Assembly: GCA_007922305.1 (NCBI GenBank)
Contig: ML677386.1
Coordinates: forward strand, 12,753,830-12,817,829
Length of the DNA stretch: 64,000 nt
Direction: 5' to 3'
Source: Dermatemys mawii
Lineage: Eukaryota; Chordata; Testudines; Dermatemydidae
Part shown: positions 1 to 12,111 of the stretch, piece after piece
How positions within the stretch are numbered: position 1 is the first letter of the stretch
How the letters are laid out: each line of letters starts with the position of its first letter
Translations under genes and position numbers: made by a program
Notes under the pieces: model-generated
Told to the model about the DNA's origin: nothing
What the model saw: the letters and a program-made list of their open reading frames with translations, nothing else
Database searches by the model: none

Positions 1-315
1 CATCACCATTCTCTTGCTTGCCTCATGGATCTATTTCCAGTAGAGCTCAGTGAACACACAGCACCATAGAATTCAGGGGATGATGGAGAGAGAGATGAGA
101 AGTGGAGAGCCTAGGAGGTGAGCACCGTTGTACTGCCACCGGTGCAGCCACATTATTTCCAGAGGGAAATAAGAGCAGGAGGCAAAATTACTGAGAGTTG
201 TATTACCAGCCTCTGGGTCCCTGTTGTGACTGCTATTGAGCACCAACAAGAGGACTGAGCAAATTGCAGTATAAGAGTTATAGCTATGAGAGAAGACTTA
301 AAAAAAAAGAATGTT

Positions 316-505
316 CCTGTCATTAGGGCACTAGCCTAGGATGTGGAAGACCAGGTTTGAATCCCTGCTCTACCACAGACTTTCTGTATGACCTTAGGCA
401 AGTCTTAGTCTGCCTTTCCATTCCCCATCTGTAAAATGCGGATAGTAGGTACTTCCCTACCTCACGGATATATTATAAGGGTAAATACAATAAAGAGAGT
501 GAGAT
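316..505 (+). repeat. MIR/CORE-SINE-like element
   Basis: Begins with a tRNA-like segment (a gtttgaatccctg B-box-like stretch near 354). It continues into the MIR-type core: a 'gaccttaggcaagtc' block near 390 and 'ctgtaaaatg' at 429-438, followed by a 'tacctcac' block. This order is typical of MIR SINEs. It is an old, diverged copy with no clear target duplication. Confidence 0.65.
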
Positions 506-755
506 ACTCAGACAGTATGGTAATGGGGAGACGTATAATTACCTTACAGATATTATGGGATCAAATTAAGGAAGGAGAGTTTACTTGAATTTCAGGAAAA
601 GCTAGCTGATACTATTAGGATATGGTATAATTTCCCATAAGATTTTGGGAATGAAAGGTTAATTACTTAGATTTTTAAGAACTAAACTGGATAAATCAGT
701 TAAAAAACACCACAGTGAAGCAGTGTTCCCTCAAATTTTTCCTACTCAGGTACAA

Positions 756-985
756 ATGAATTTTGTCATGTGCACCAACATGGAGGTGATGTGTAACACA
801 TCACCTTCATATTGGTGCACAAAACAAAATTCATGTGGTGGGGGTAGGGATGAGGGGGTTCTTCTGGGAGGAGGCTCAGGGCTGGGCAGAGAGTTGGGAT
901 GCAGGGGTGCGAGGGCTCTGGCTGATGGTGCAGTGTGAGGTGGGGAGGGTGATGAGGTGCTCAGGGCTGGCTGCAACATGGAGTT
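756..985. repeat. 79-bp near-perfect palindrome plus GC-rich tail (unclassified repeat)
   Basis: Positions 756-834 fold on themselves. The left arm (atgaattttg...gtgcacca) mirrors the right arm (tggtgcac...aaaattcat) around position 795, with few mismatches. A purine-rich segment follows (ctcagggctgg, ggatgcaggggtgcgagggctctgg), and I recall this type as a common interspersed repeat in turtles and crocodilians. Small open frames here on both strands are by-products of the palindrome. The class is unknown; a palindromic MITE is the likeliest reading. Confidence 0.5.
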
Positions 986-1545
986 GAAGTCAAGTCATCA
1001 TAGGGCACATTTTGAGAACATTGATCTTGATCCCGACAGGAAGAATGTTGTCTCCAGGACATTACTCAGCTGCCTTCGCAGGTGTGGCTGAGAGAAATGC
1101 CGAGCTGTCTCCTAAATGGAAATGTTTGTCAAAGTTTACCCTGAGCGGGTTTTCCAAGATCTGAATGTCATAGGAAAAATACACTTGGCAGTGTCGGGAA
1201 AGTAAGTGCAACAAACTGATGTTTGTTATGCATGTGACGGGTTTCCCCTCGGGTGCCATCTGAACTTGGTTCTCATGAGTCCTCTGACCCAGCAGCTTGG
1301 GCACCTTCTCTCACTGTGCTGCTGTGGCAAGCTGCAGACCCGCTCCCAGTCCCACACTTCCTCCAGCTGCAGTTACATGCAGGCTCTCTTTCTGATCAGT
1401 CACTGCATGTGATCCAACCACAGAGAGGCTATAGCCAAAATAACTACCAGCTTCCCAGCCTAGGACCCCAAAGCTTTACCTTCCTGCCCTGGTCCAAACC
1501 CCAAACAGTATGAACTTGTTATCCAGTTCACCTCCCCCTTTATTA

Positions 1546-1667
1546 GAATGACCAGACATCAAGTGTGAAAAAATCGGGACAGGAGGTGGGGAGTAGTAGG
1601 ACCCCATATAAGAAAAAGACCCAAAAATCAGGACTGTCCCTATAAAATTGGGACATCTGATCACCCA
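1546..1667. mobile_element. Short palindromic MITE
   Basis: The left end (tgaccaga at 1549-1556) is the imperfect reverse complement of the right end (tctgatcac at 1656-1664). The interior has paired 'aatcgggacagg' and 'ggactgtccc' blocks. About 120 bp, no coding capacity. I recognise it as a recurrent turtle MITE, probably hAT-like; I cannot define the target duplication. Confidence 0.55.
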
Positions 1668-1699
1668 ACCCTCAATATGGAAAGGAATATGCAACAGCC

Positions 1700-2548
1700 T
1701 TTGCCCCTTGAGCTATGATTCTCATGCACTTCACTCCAAACTCACAAGTTTAGATTAAAACATAAACTCTGTTGCAGTTAATTTAAGTGATGGCAAACAG
1801 ATCAAAGCAGATTATCTAGTAAATAAACAAAAATGCAACCTGAGCCTAAGATATTAAAAACATAGGATAGAAATTAGCAAAGTCTCACCCTGGCTGATGA
1901 TAAAAGCAGGCTACAGATTCTTAAGGGACAAACTGCACCAGCTTTACAGCTTGGAATTCCCAGGTCTTTCACAACAGGCTGGGTTAAGTACTTCCTCCAT
2001 TTCAGTCTTTGTTCCTCTGGTGTTTCCAGGAGTCTTCTTGTATGGTTAGTGAAGAACAGACGATGGTGCTCCCTGCCTTATATAGCTTTAGCATATGGCA
2101 GAAACCCTTTGTTTCAAAACTTGGTTTCCAGACTGGAAAAATACTGACATCCCAAGATGGAGTCCAGAATCATGTGGCCTGGTCTCCTATCCTTGTACAG
2201 TCATAGCAGCCATTACTTACAGGCTGTCTGGAGTGTTCTCAGGAAGGCTCACCAGATGGGAGATAAGCTTCTCTTAAGGCTTGTTTTCCCTAATGGCTCA
2301 TTGCCCTGAATAGGCCCTGCCCAGCCAGCTATCTAGATGGAAAGCACCTTGTCTAGCGGGCATTTCCCACGTGTAACTGTACCTGAAGTACAGTTACACA
2401 GTCCATATTTATATATTCAAATACAAAACTGATACACGCATACAAATAGGATAATCATATTCAGCAAATCATAACTTTTCCAATGAGACCTTACACAACT
2501 TGTATTGCATAAAATACATGATAATCATGGGTGGGGTGGGTTGTCACA
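1700..2548 (-). mobile_element. Probable solo LTR, old (left boundary uncertain)
   Basis: Read on the minus strand, the segment starts TGTGACAACC at 2548 and runs through a structure resembling reptile endogenous retrovirus LTRs: a long AT-rich U3-like part, then a 'tatatagcttt' stretch (near 2080) and a polypyrimidine interior. I see no matching second LTR and no internal retroviral sequence. The left end is only approximate because no clean target duplication was found. It could also be an unrelated retroelement end. Confidence 0.35.
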
Positions 2549-2559
2549 ATGTAATTGTA

Positions 2560-3550
2560 GGCTAAGCTTACCATATGAGATTTTCTTCCTATCTATCTGT
2601 TTATGTATGTTTTGTGGTCTGTATAGCAAAGAATTTATGCTTGAATAGTAAACAACAGCATTTGCTTGATGCACTAATACACTTGAGCAACTTCATCATG
2701 CAAACAGCCATACACCAAATACTGATTTATTTTAATCAGATCTATTTTGGTATGACTCTAAAAGTAAAGTGCATTGGAGGAAATACAATTGATACTATTA
2801 ATGACAGAAAGAATCTGTTTTCCTGTATTAAAACTGTACAAATGAGTCCAAAACCTATTTGTTTTTGTGCTGGGAAAATTGCCAGTGGCTGTAGCTTCTA
2901 GCAAAATGGTAAATACTCTGCCCTATTATTTTCAGTTGAACAGTTCAGCTGCTCTGATTTATTTCTGCAACAGTGCATTATTGTACTTAAACCTATTTCA
3001 GGCCAGATTTGCCATTAGTGTGTCCAGCTAAGCCAGGTTTGTGGCTACTTTGCATTACATACCATTGAATCTGGTCTGTAATTTTTCTTACTGAGGAAAT
3101 ACGAGTAGAGCCACAGAGAGCCCTATCCACAGCATCTATTTAGCAGAAAGGAGGGAAGGTGTTTGGAACCTTGATGTGGGGAATTTGTGCTCTACATGTT
3201 CAGCCCATCCTAGCAAAGGCTCCTCCCATGCTGATGTGGCAACTCATTTTGAGGATTGAGTAGGAACAAGTGTGGGTCCTGGTGGACCCATGATTATGTG
3301 GACACACTGACCTCCTCCCTGCCTTCCAGACAGAGTAAGGCACAGCAGAACAGAAGCTAGTGTAGCCTTAGATGTTGTAGAAGTGGCTGGAACAGATTTC
3401 TCTCTTGAATCTTATAGAATTCCTACACCAAGGCATGTGGGGCTCAGTCTGTGAATAGATTGCATACTTGTGCTTAGTACAGCTGTGACTGCAGATCAGA
3501 GGTGTCGGGGGTGTGATCCCTGACTGATGTAGCTGTCCTCGACCAGCAGA
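2560..3550. other. No recognisable feature
   Basis: Unique-looking DNA. A 108-codon open frame at 2575-2901 has an unstructured, low-information translation and no recognisable domain, so I treat it as chance. Confidence 0.5.
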
Positions 3551-3559
3551 ACCCCCTCC

Positions 3560-3735
3560 TGTAGACACAGTTATACTGGGAAAACTGCACTTTTACCAAC
3601 ATAATTTATTCTCTCCTGGGGAGGGGCTTTATTATACTAGTACAGCTATGCTTACACTAGGAGAGGTTTGCCAGTATAGTATGCTAGGATTCCTATACCA
3701 GTAAAACACTCCTAGTACAGACGTAGCCAGGTTTA
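3560..3735. repeat. Diverged MITE fragment
   Basis: Contains 'cagtataact/agttatactg'-like inverted words and ends 'cctagtacagacgtagcc', a terminus recalling the 'gtgtagacatagcc' ends of short palindromic turtle MITEs. Old and fragmentary. Confidence 0.35.
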
Positions 3736-3739
3736 CAAC

Positions 3740-4850
3740 ACAGGAGAGGATATGCCCCCACTGAGCCAACTTTTTTTTAAACATAAGAGAAATGAAAAAG
3801 CAGTTTCCATTGGTTTTTCATATAGAAAACAAGCACAAAATTTCTGGGATGCACTTGTGTGCAAGCAACACTTTAAATCCCCTATCCTTCCCCCACGGAA
3901 ACCAATAGGAAAACTTCCATTAACTTCAGGAGAGCAGAATCAACCATATATTCTTTGGCACAATCTGTTCTTGGGGATCACATATGGTGGTAGATTTCTG
4001 CTGAAGAAAACTATAAGGGCTACTGACAAGTAATTGAAATGGTGGTGTTATTATACCATTTTCTCCTGGGATTTGCACTCCCACTGCGTTACTTAATTAT
4101 TGCTGCTTAATATCTGTTCCCTAAATAGGCTTTCAGTTTCCCTGAGATTACTTAAGTCACCTTTAACAAGGTTCAACGGTCCAGACAGAGATTATAATTT
4201 TGTTATCTAGTAATTACTCTGTAAAGGAACCAACTTTCTTCAGCCATTTGAAATGCAAAGCCATAGCTATTTGTGTAAAGAACTGTCTTTTCACAATAAA
4301 GGGAGAATGACTTTTTCCAAGAATTCTAAATGAAGTTTTAAAAATCATATTGCCCTAATAAGTTACTATGCCCCTTACATGAGCCTCATACCCTTCTTTC
4401 CTGTGTGGTATTAAACATGTATATTTCTGCTACATGATCAGGCTTGTTGAGTACACTGCTACACTTACATTTTTGTTCATTAATGATAATGCATGATATA
4501 CAGTAATACTCAAACACCTAAAGCTGTGGAGTAAGGGCTGCAAAAATGTCTTAAGAAACAGTAAAATTATCTGCCATGCATTGCAAAGTTTGTTATAATA
4601 AAGTGTCAGACGGCTGACAAATCCATGAGTATGTATTTGTTGCTAACGTGTATTTACAGATTCTGAAATGACAAGCGTCTGAGCAGTAAAATTTAAGAGG
4701 CTATTGAGCAGTAAAATGATCAACCTACCCAATGGGTGGTTTTTTCCCACAAGGTCTTTGATTGCACACATTTGAAGACAGGAGAAGACAAATATGGATG
4801 AAGCTGTACAGCTGCCTTCTAGTGGCTAGCCCACAGATTCAAGGGACCTA
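3740..4850. other. No recognisable feature
   Basis: AT-rich, no repeat boundary and no credible coding frame. The 93-codon frame at 3752-4033 lacks any domain-like pattern. Confidence 0.5.
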
Positions 4851-4853
4851 TGA

Positions 4854-5056
4854 ATAGAGGACTGGACTGGAACTCAGGAGACCTGGATTATTTTGCCACC
4901 TCTGCCACTGGCCTGCTGGATGATTTTCAGGATGTCACTTCACTTCTCTGTGCCCATCTGTAAAATGGAGATGATAGGACTGACCTCTTTTATAAAGCTC
5001 TTTGTGATCTACTGATGAGAAGCATTATAAAAGATCTAGGTATTATTCTATTGTTA
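4854..5056 (+). repeat. MIR/CORE-SINE-like element, nearly full length
   Basis: Starts with 'aggactggactggaactcaggagacctgg', runs through the core 'ctcactt...ctctgtgcccatctgtaaaatgg' (4950-4968) and ends with the typical tail 'ctttgtgat...gcattataaaagatctaggtattatt'. This is the best preserved MIR-like copy in the window. Confidence 0.75.
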
Positions 5057-5107
5057 TTACTACTAGCAGCTAGACGACAAATGAGGAAGTAATTCATCTG
5101 GCGACTT

Positions 5108-5195
5108 TTCAGTGGCGCCAGCAGCTTGCGACTCCCCAAGAAGCGGATGGCGTCCCCTTGGGGGGGGGTCACGACCCCCCGTTTGAGAACCGCTG
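5108..5195 (-). mobile_element. hAT-like terminal fragment
   Basis: On the minus strand it begins CAGCGGTTCTCAAACGGGG and contains a GGGTCGTGACCCCC block, the usual first bases of Charlie/hAT-type nonautonomous elements. Only one end is present. A G run at about 5159-5168 lies inside it. Confidence 0.6.
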
Positions 5196-5209
5196 AGCTA
5201 GAGGCATCC

Positions 5210-6315
5210 TTTGGCTCAGCTGGAAGAATTTTTTCCCCTGGAGCTGAAGAACCAGTTCTAGCCATTGTTCTCCACGCTTGTTGATTTACATGCCATAGTA
5301 GCTGCATTTCTTTTTATTGTATTGTTCCTTCAGCTTTAAACAAGTCTTGCGATTTTGTATATATAAAGGTATGGAATCAATTCACAATGTGACATGATTG
5401 CAGTGTGGCTTTATAGAGATATATTCCTAAGACTAAGGGCAGCCTTTGCAAAGCACAGATAACCTCCTACCTCCAAACCCCTCAAAAACCTTTTCATTAT
5501 TTAAAATATAAGGGTGATGTATAAAAACATTAGAAATTGCAATTCATTTTAAAAAAATGTCAAAATAGAGGGAAGTAGACAAGAAAATACCAGGCCAGAG
5601 CTAAGAGGAGCTTTTGCTGATGAACATCGTGGGATCTCTGTGTATTCTGTGCTCCACTCCTCTTCTAGGCTGCCTTAGTGGAAGATAAATCTTTTGCTCT
5701 AGCTTTGTGACTGCTGAGGCAAAGTATCAGAGTGGTATGAGAAGTGTTCATTGCTTCCCTTTCCCTAAGGCCTGGAGGATCCACAGGACTCTCTCCCATT
5801 ATACACTGATTAGACAGTGGCTCTAAGAGGAATTGATTTTTGCATCTCATTTCTGATGACTGGCAGAGCTTTATTTGAAGGGCAATGAAACAACATTTTT
5901 CATGGATTGATTCTAAACAGTCAGAGAAGCTACAGAAGAGTGTGTCTCACTGGTACCTACTATATGAAGACGACAGAGAAGTTGATTTTAGCTCCTAGCT
6001 GGGCAAAACCCTGTTTTGTTTTTTCTCCTTATAAGCCTTCACCCTTTCTCCTCTTATCCCTACCCACAACATTTTCTCTTTCTGAATTGGCAGCACATCC
6101 TGAATCTCTAGGGAACAGAATGACTGATTGGATTTGTCAGAGAGAATACCAAGACAGGCATTTTTACTAGGTCGCTGTCTTTTTGTTGTGTTTGGAAGGA
6201 CTGAGTTCTGCAATGATCTGATAGAATCAGAGACAGCAGGATTCTCATAAGCAAAAGACACCTTCTAGAGTAAGCTGTTGGGCAAGAAAGAGCTACCGTA
6301 TTTATTATTTATTTG
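5210..6315. other. No recognisable feature
   Basis: Ordinary AT-rich DNA. Open frames at 5907-6170 and 5995-6261 (opposite strand) overlap and show no conserved motif. Confidence 0.5.
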
Positions 6316-6322
6316 TGTTGGT

Positions 6323-6865
6323 TGTTGCAAGGTTCAGTAAGGGATGAGTCCCGGTGGAGTGGTAAGAGGCAATTTATTTGGTTACAGCATCCAGACCACT
6401 CATTCCCCTCCATCTTGCGACCAACAGAGTGAGCCCTGAATTATGGTTACAGCATCTTTTATCCCCCATCCTTCCTTGATTTTCCCCCTATACCTTATTC
6501 TCTGAATCATCCTTTTGCTTCCTATTCTTACCCTCTGAATCATCTTTTACTCCCTAATATGGTGCGAAGTGCCCCCTTCCTGAGACCCAAACCGTTTGCT
6601 CCCTAATATAGTGTTAAACACATTCCTGGCAGTAGATTTGGGAAACTTAGTAGCTAGCTTATGGTAAGAGTCTCAAAATGGGGAACTTTGTGGCTTGGGG
6701 GACGCTATTTGTGAGGCAAGGGGCTGTATTGCTCTTGCTCTCTTTCTCTTACACAGGGGGTTGCTTGTGGGAACCACAAAGGCAGGCTCTTATGCCTGGA
6801 TCCTGCCCTCAGCTTCCTTCAGGCCTGATCCAGAGCTGAGATCTCCTCCTATTCCCTCACCCACA
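6323..6865 (-). mobile_element. Solo LTR of an endogenous retrovirus-like element
   Basis: A 543-bp segment that starts TGTTGCAAGG and ends CACCCACA (TG...CA), flanked by the 5-bp direct repeat ttggt at 6318-6322 and 6866-6870. On the minus strand an AATAAA lies about 50 bp from the end, as expected for a polyadenylation signal near the R/U5 junction, so the LTR is probably minus-oriented. No partner LTR or internal region is in the window, which fits homologous deletion to a solo LTR. The family is not named. Confidence 0.65.
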
Positions 6866-6874
6866 TTGGTGTAG

Positions 6875-7920
6875 CGTCTAGGAGCCCTAGTCATGGATTA
6901 TGAGCCCGTAGCACTAGATGCTGAATGAACCTTATTATTTACTCTGCTCTCTCAGATATTTTATAATTATAAGACCAATACACAGGGCTGTTTCCGCTTT
7001 GCGCAAAAAAGAGTAGACTTACATGCCGAGTGTTTAACTCTGTAAAAGCCAGAGTTCTCAGTTGCCCTCCAGTCATCCCAGCAGTCATAAGAATTCCAAA
7101 GATGAGAAAGGCCAGCAAAACTGGCAGAAGCCAAGGAACTGTCGATTTTTAGTTCCAAACCCCGCAGATTCCCAGTCGTGCACAGTCGAGATACATTCAG
7201 TGTATGCTCCCATTCACTCCCTTCTTCCCATCAGCAATGGCAGTATGGCTAGGCCAGTTATCATGTGACCTGCCTGAGCAGGAATGACCACATAGAGCTG
7301 TGATGGTTGGACCCCTTAGGGTCAGACTTTCCAAAGAGTTCAGAGACAGATTTTTGGAAATACTGTAACTTTTTGGGAAAGAAGCACACTTGTTCTGATG
7401 ACTGTCTTGCATCTAAGCTGTTTGGAAAGTCCGGTCCCCACTGAGGATGCCATGTTCTTTTGAGAAGTAAGACCTGTGGTATGCAGTGGAGAGTCTACTA
7501 TCAGCACATATGAAGCATTCTCAATGACAAAATGGGAAGATCAAAATCAGAGTGAAGTAGATCTATTTGCCTTCATCCCACCACTTGCTCTAGCTCAAAA
7601 TTACGAGAGGATGTACAAAAATGTGGTTCCTCTCCTTACCACAGGCTACATCCTTATTTGCTGCAGAAATGAAGAATACTGATTTGTTGGTAGGGGAGAA
7701 AGTTCTAAATAGGAACATCCAATACATGGCCACTTTACTCCTTCTTTGTGGCTTCTCCCCTGGTTATACTGTCCGCAGCACAGAGCTTGCCTTTCAGTAA
7801 GTTTTAGCTAACCTGCATTTGAGAGGAATTAAGTTTGAGCTAAAACAGTTTTGGGGCTCTGTGTCTGACTTGAGCACTGGTTTGCTGTAATCTTTTTCTT
7901 TTTTTTTGCAGGGCAGGAGC
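6875..7920. other. No recognisable feature
   Basis: Mixed-composition DNA with a few 60-70-codon frames and no homology-like signature. A short T run at about 7890-7910 precedes the SINE. Confidence 0.5.
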
Positions 7921-7924
7921 CAAA

Positions 7925-8120
7925 GGGAGAGAGATAGCTCAGTGGTTTGAGCATTGGCCTGTTAAACCTAGGATTGTGAGTTCAATCCTTGAGGAGGCCA
8001 CTTAGGGAAATGGGGCAAAAATGTATGGGATGATTTAATTAGGGAGTGGTCTTGCTTTGAGCAGTATGTTGCACTAGATGATCTTCTGAGGTCCCTTTCA
8101 ACCCTGACCTTAAAAAAAAA
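7925..8120 (+). mobile_element. tRNA-derived SINE of cryptodiran-turtle type with CR1-like tail
   Basis: The 5' part is tRNA-like: A box 'tagctcagtgg' at 7935-7945, then 'cattggcctgttaaacc', and B box 'tgagttcaatcc' at 7977-7988, with 'gaggaggccacttagg' next. This matches the tRNA-Lys-derived polIII SINE known from hidden-necked turtles. The 3' part (8029-8112) closely follows the CR1 3' end seen at 25908-25990 and ends in an A run. This is the strongest pointer to a turtle genome. Confidence 0.8.
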
Positions 8121-8489
8121 ATCAGTGAAAATCTGACTCACCTCCTCTGAAAAATGGACATGATACCCATCTCTTAAAAGCAGTATGAAGTCCTCAAAGG
8201 AAAGACAGTGTAGGAATGTAAAGTGTTACAGTACAGAGGGCTTCTACTTTGGCTAGTGTAGATTTTTGTGATCATGGTGAAGTCACTTAATTTCTCTGTG
8301 AGGAGACCCATTGACTTCAATAGGATGACTCATGCACTTTTCTGACTTATGCTTAAAATACTTCGCTGAATCAGGAACTCTGTCTCATTGTGAACGGGGG
8401 GATAAAACTACTCTTACCTCATAGTGGTATAATGGTGATCAGGGGAAGCGAGTAGGTAATTAGAGTAGCTGTAGACCAATCCATCTCAA

Positions 8490-8526
8490 TACAGGGCCTC
8501 CAGAAAAAAAGGTTGGGAACCACTGG
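8490..8526 (-). mobile_element. hAT-like terminus, very short fragment
   Basis: On the minus strand reads CAGTGGTTCCCAACCTTTTT, the standard end of a hAT/Charlie-type MITE, followed by only a few more matching bases. Confidence 0.45.
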
Positions 8527-8549
8527 TCTACTTGCTGGCCTGGAACTGC

Positions 8550-9480
8550 CTTCTTGCTAGGGAACACAGGTGCGATGAAGACATTAATCTCAATAGTTTA
8601 AAGGTATTTGAAGTTTGTCATGCCAAGCTCATGCATATTTAATTTAAAATCTTAGTCCACCTTGCATTCCTCCTCTTGGAGAGCACCATTAGAGCTAGAA
8701 CAAAGGAAATTTTGAAATGGCAAGTAGACTTTCTAACAGTTGTTGTTATTAGATCACAATAAACCTGATGTGGTACAATAGATTCTACATGCATTTAACC
8801 AGAGCTACACGATATCTAATCAATTATTCCATTTGTGACTCCAGCCTTGTCAACAACTATATCAAAGGAAGTCAAAGTCATGACCCTTATTGTTTCATTC
8901 ATTCAGTACAACTCTATTGTGTAAACAAAACAATCAAGGGGATATTTTAAAACTTCTATTACTAAATGAGGTATTCAGCTGGAACATATATAATAGATGC
9001 CTATTAGAGCACATCCCAAAAATAATAAACCACCACCACAAGGGAGAACAGTTGGAGGAAATTCATTTTCTGATTAACTTCCCCCACCTACCATATAAAT
9101 TGGAATTTTATCATGAAACATTTTTATACAACAAATTTAAAAAAAGCATGCAGGAAATATTAGTGGAGAAAAGGTTATTGCTAGGGATCTGCAAGCCAGT
9201 TTTAATTTATCCAAAGACTTCCAACCTAAAAAAAAATATCTGTTTGAGTTGTGGGAAACGTTCAAGTCATTTCTGATTTTATCCAGAACCTTTTTCTAAG
9301 TCAAGAAATTGAGTAACACTTCCTTCACCCCATTAGTTTTCATTTTCATATCACCTCACTTCCTAGCTTCAGACAAGTGCCAGAAGTAGTGACATACTGT
9401 GAGAAAGGCTGTTCTCCTAGCATTCATGATGTTACCAGAGGCAGGAAGTCTCACAAGTTAACCTCTTTATGAGATTGCGA
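8550..9480. other. No recognisable feature
   Basis: AT-rich. Contains a 128-codon open frame (8890-9276, plus strand) rich in Leu, Ile, Lys and His with no recognisable motif; its composition fits a chance frame in AT-rich DNA. No retroelement motif was seen in it. Confidence 0.45.
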
Positions 9481-9589
9481 ACCCACAACTATCCAGAGTG
9501 AAAGGGATCAGAAGCCCTGTTGACTTCACTGGAATCAAAACTGGAGCCATGATTTCAGAATTAGCACTGATACATAGGTCTGACATATC

Positions 9590-9705
9590 TGTCTTAACTG
9601 AAGATTAGGTTTCTGCCAGAACCTCAGCTGGTGTAATCCACAAAACTCCATTGACTTCAGTGGAGCTATGCCAATTTACACTGATTTGGGATCTGACCAC
9701 AGTTC
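9590..9705. repeat. Palindromic 'ccattgacttcagtgg' interspersed repeat
   Basis: Contains 'ctcagctggtgtaat', 'actccattgacttcagtggagc' and 'ccaatttacactgatttggga'. These are recognisable arms of a short palindromic repeat with further degraded copies at 10462-10560, 27866-27946, 49482-49535, 50610-50702 and 62610-62712. Noncoding. Confidence 0.5.
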
Positions 9706-9709
9706 CCTC

Positions 9710-11328
9710 CAATCACTAATAATTGTTCCAGTTCAAGACCTGTCTGTTAAATAGCAATAGACTACATATTGTCTCCCTAGGGACAGTGATAATTATTTCT
9801 ATTAGGGTAGCTCTTGAGAACCACCCTATCCTACAAAATTTATGAAAACATAGTCCTTACCCCAAGAGCTCTCTATCTTCTGATCAGAAATAAGGCACCA
9901 GATAGGCAAAGCAGACAGACTGGTCAGCTGGAAGGATGAAGATAAAATAAAATGAACTGTTTAGCACAAAAGCAGAAGTCACAGCTTCCCACTTTCCTAA
10001 CCAATGCCAGAAGGTACTGATTTGTAGGCATCACAACAAAAGTAGGTTTTAAGCAGCAATTTAAGAGGATATGATGGAGGCTTTTATATTCTTTAGTTGA
10101 TAAGAGTAAAAACAAAGAGCTTTTTACTTGAAGAAAATGCCCCAAACTCTTACATTTCTTCCTTCCCCTCTACCCGTAAGTGGCTCGAGAGAGATAATAA
10201 CTAAAGTAAGGAAATGTTGCATCTGCCTCTAGCAATACAGATGTTTTCTTTTCGGTGATGTTTTAGACAAATCACTTGCAAACACGTTTAAGAATTAATT
10301 TTCACTGTTCATATATTTTAGGACAGCAGAGCTATATTAATTAAGTCATTTGAAGTATACACGAGTGATTATTGGGCAAGCATCAATGATTCTTTTACAT
10401 TGATGGTACAATTATACGGTAAAGCCTGTATAACACAAAATTTACCTTTCAGCCAGCTTGTTAATATAGGGCAAGATCCTCAGATGTTATAAATTACTGT
10501 AACATTGACTTAGATGGATTTATGCAGATTCACACCACTGCTCTGTGTGCTCATAAGTACAAATAGGTGTTAAAAATCTTGTACTAATTAGAGTGTAAAT
10601 AGGGAATCCACCCATCAAATCCACCCCCACCACATTTGCATAACTAATTCTTATTTGTATATGTCCAAAGTATTACATTGTTGTGGTTCTATAGAGCTCT
10701 GAACATAGAGAATATGGGAGTCACTGATGAAGGCTAATGCCAAGTCTCTCCTAAATTGGTGTAATATTGATCTTTAACAATCTTAGCTGCAATTTTCATT
10801 TGAACTCCCTTTTTCAGCTGCTGGTAACTTTCCAAAATTCCTTTTGTGTTTAAATTTTCCTGGTTTAAGATCAATCCTATTTTGGGACAACTGAAGACTA
10901 AATGTCATATGATAAGATACCAGAATAAATTTATAAATTCACTGTTAACAACCAACACTAATGGGTGAAATACATCCAAGTGTAATGAAGGAACTTAAGA
11001 AAGAAGCGACCAAAAAATGCACTAATTAAAATTTAGTTTCTGTTTTATAATTGAAGCTAACAAGTGTTTTATCTACCTGTCATTAAAGAGGCACTATGGG
11101 TGATCCTAGGAATAACAGAATAGTGAACCTTATTTCTGTATCCAGAAAGTTGGGAGACATAGTTAAAAACAGCATTTTAAACAATCCAGATAAAAACACC
11201 ATGACTACAACAATTCAGCATAAGATTCTGTAAATCATGCCTATCTAATTTACTGAAATTCCTTTAACATATCAACAAAAACATTGTAAAAGAAGCTGGT
11301 GAATAAACTTAAGTGCCTTTGACAAAGT
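9710..11328. other. Mostly featureless; one degraded palindromic repeat
   Basis: At 10462-10560 a degraded copy of the palindromic repeat can be read ('gggcaagatcctcagatg', 'gattcacacc'). The rest is AT-rich DNA without supported features. I cannot tell from one sequence whether any part is a conserved regulatory element. Confidence 0.4.
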
Positions 11329-11514
11329 ACAAAGAGATCTGTGGCACCTTAAAGACTAACTAAAGTATTAGAGCATAAGCTTTCGTGGGCTAATACCCAC
11401 TTCGTCAGATGCATGCAATGGAAGAATCCAGGGGCAGGTATAAATAGGTAGGCAAGAGCCAGGTTAAAGATAACAGGGTGGGTCCAATGAGGCTGAACCA
11501 GCTGTTATCTCTAA

Positions 11515-12111
11515 TCAGGGAGGGTGAGGTATTCCTCTAGCAGCTGAACTGGAGGTATGAACAGCGAGAGAAGAGGAACTGCTCTTGTAGTTAGCTAGCC
11601 ATTCAATATCTCTGTTCAGTCCCAAACTGATTGTGTCAAATTTGCAAATGAATTGCAACTCTGCAGTTTCTCTTTGCAGTCTGGTTTTAAAGTTTTTTTG
11701 CTGCAAAATGCTGACCTCTAAGTCTTTCATGGTGTGTGCAGGGAGATTGAAGTGTTCTCCTACTGGTTTTTGTATATTGCCATTCCTGATATCTGATTTG
11801 TGTCCATTTATCCTTTTTCATAGGGACTGTCCAGTTTGACCAATGTACATAGCAGAGGGGCATTGCTGGCACATGATGGCATATATTACATTGGTAGATG
11901 TGCAGGTGAATGAACCAGTGATGGTATGGCTGATCTGGTTAGGTCCTGTGATGGTATTGCTGGTGTAGATATGTGGGCAGAGTTGGCATCGAGGTTTGTT
12001 GCATGGATTGGTTCCTGAGTTAGAGGAGTTATGGCGTGGTGTGCTGTTGCTGGTGAGAATATGCTTGAGGTTGGCGGGTTGTCTGTGGGCCAGGACTGGC
12101 CTGCCTCCCAA
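11515..12111 (-). pseudogene. GIY-YIG endonuclease region of the Penelope-like element (broken)
   Basis: The open stretch at 11818-12111 begins with a Pro/His-rich linker and a Cys-rich pair (C-x2-C-x-QLCPH, near 11975-11995), typical of the CCHH-like finger before the endonuclease in this group. It then gives VIYAIMCQQC and MYIGQTGQS, the two halves of the GIY-YIG core. The downstream part continues in other frames at 11687-11872 (RYQEWQY..., HHERLRG) and 11515-11730 (MKDLEVSILQQKNFKTRLQR), so frameshifts interrupt the domain. In the active family this enzyme nicks the target DNA. This copy is not expected to be functional. Confidence 0.75.

Noticed and set aside
2575..2901. 108-codon plus-strand frame
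   Set aside because: No conserved motif and no neighbouring gene structure.
8890..9276. 128-codon plus-strand frame
   Set aside because: AT-rich composition, no motif, no splice context or repeat similarity that would support coding.
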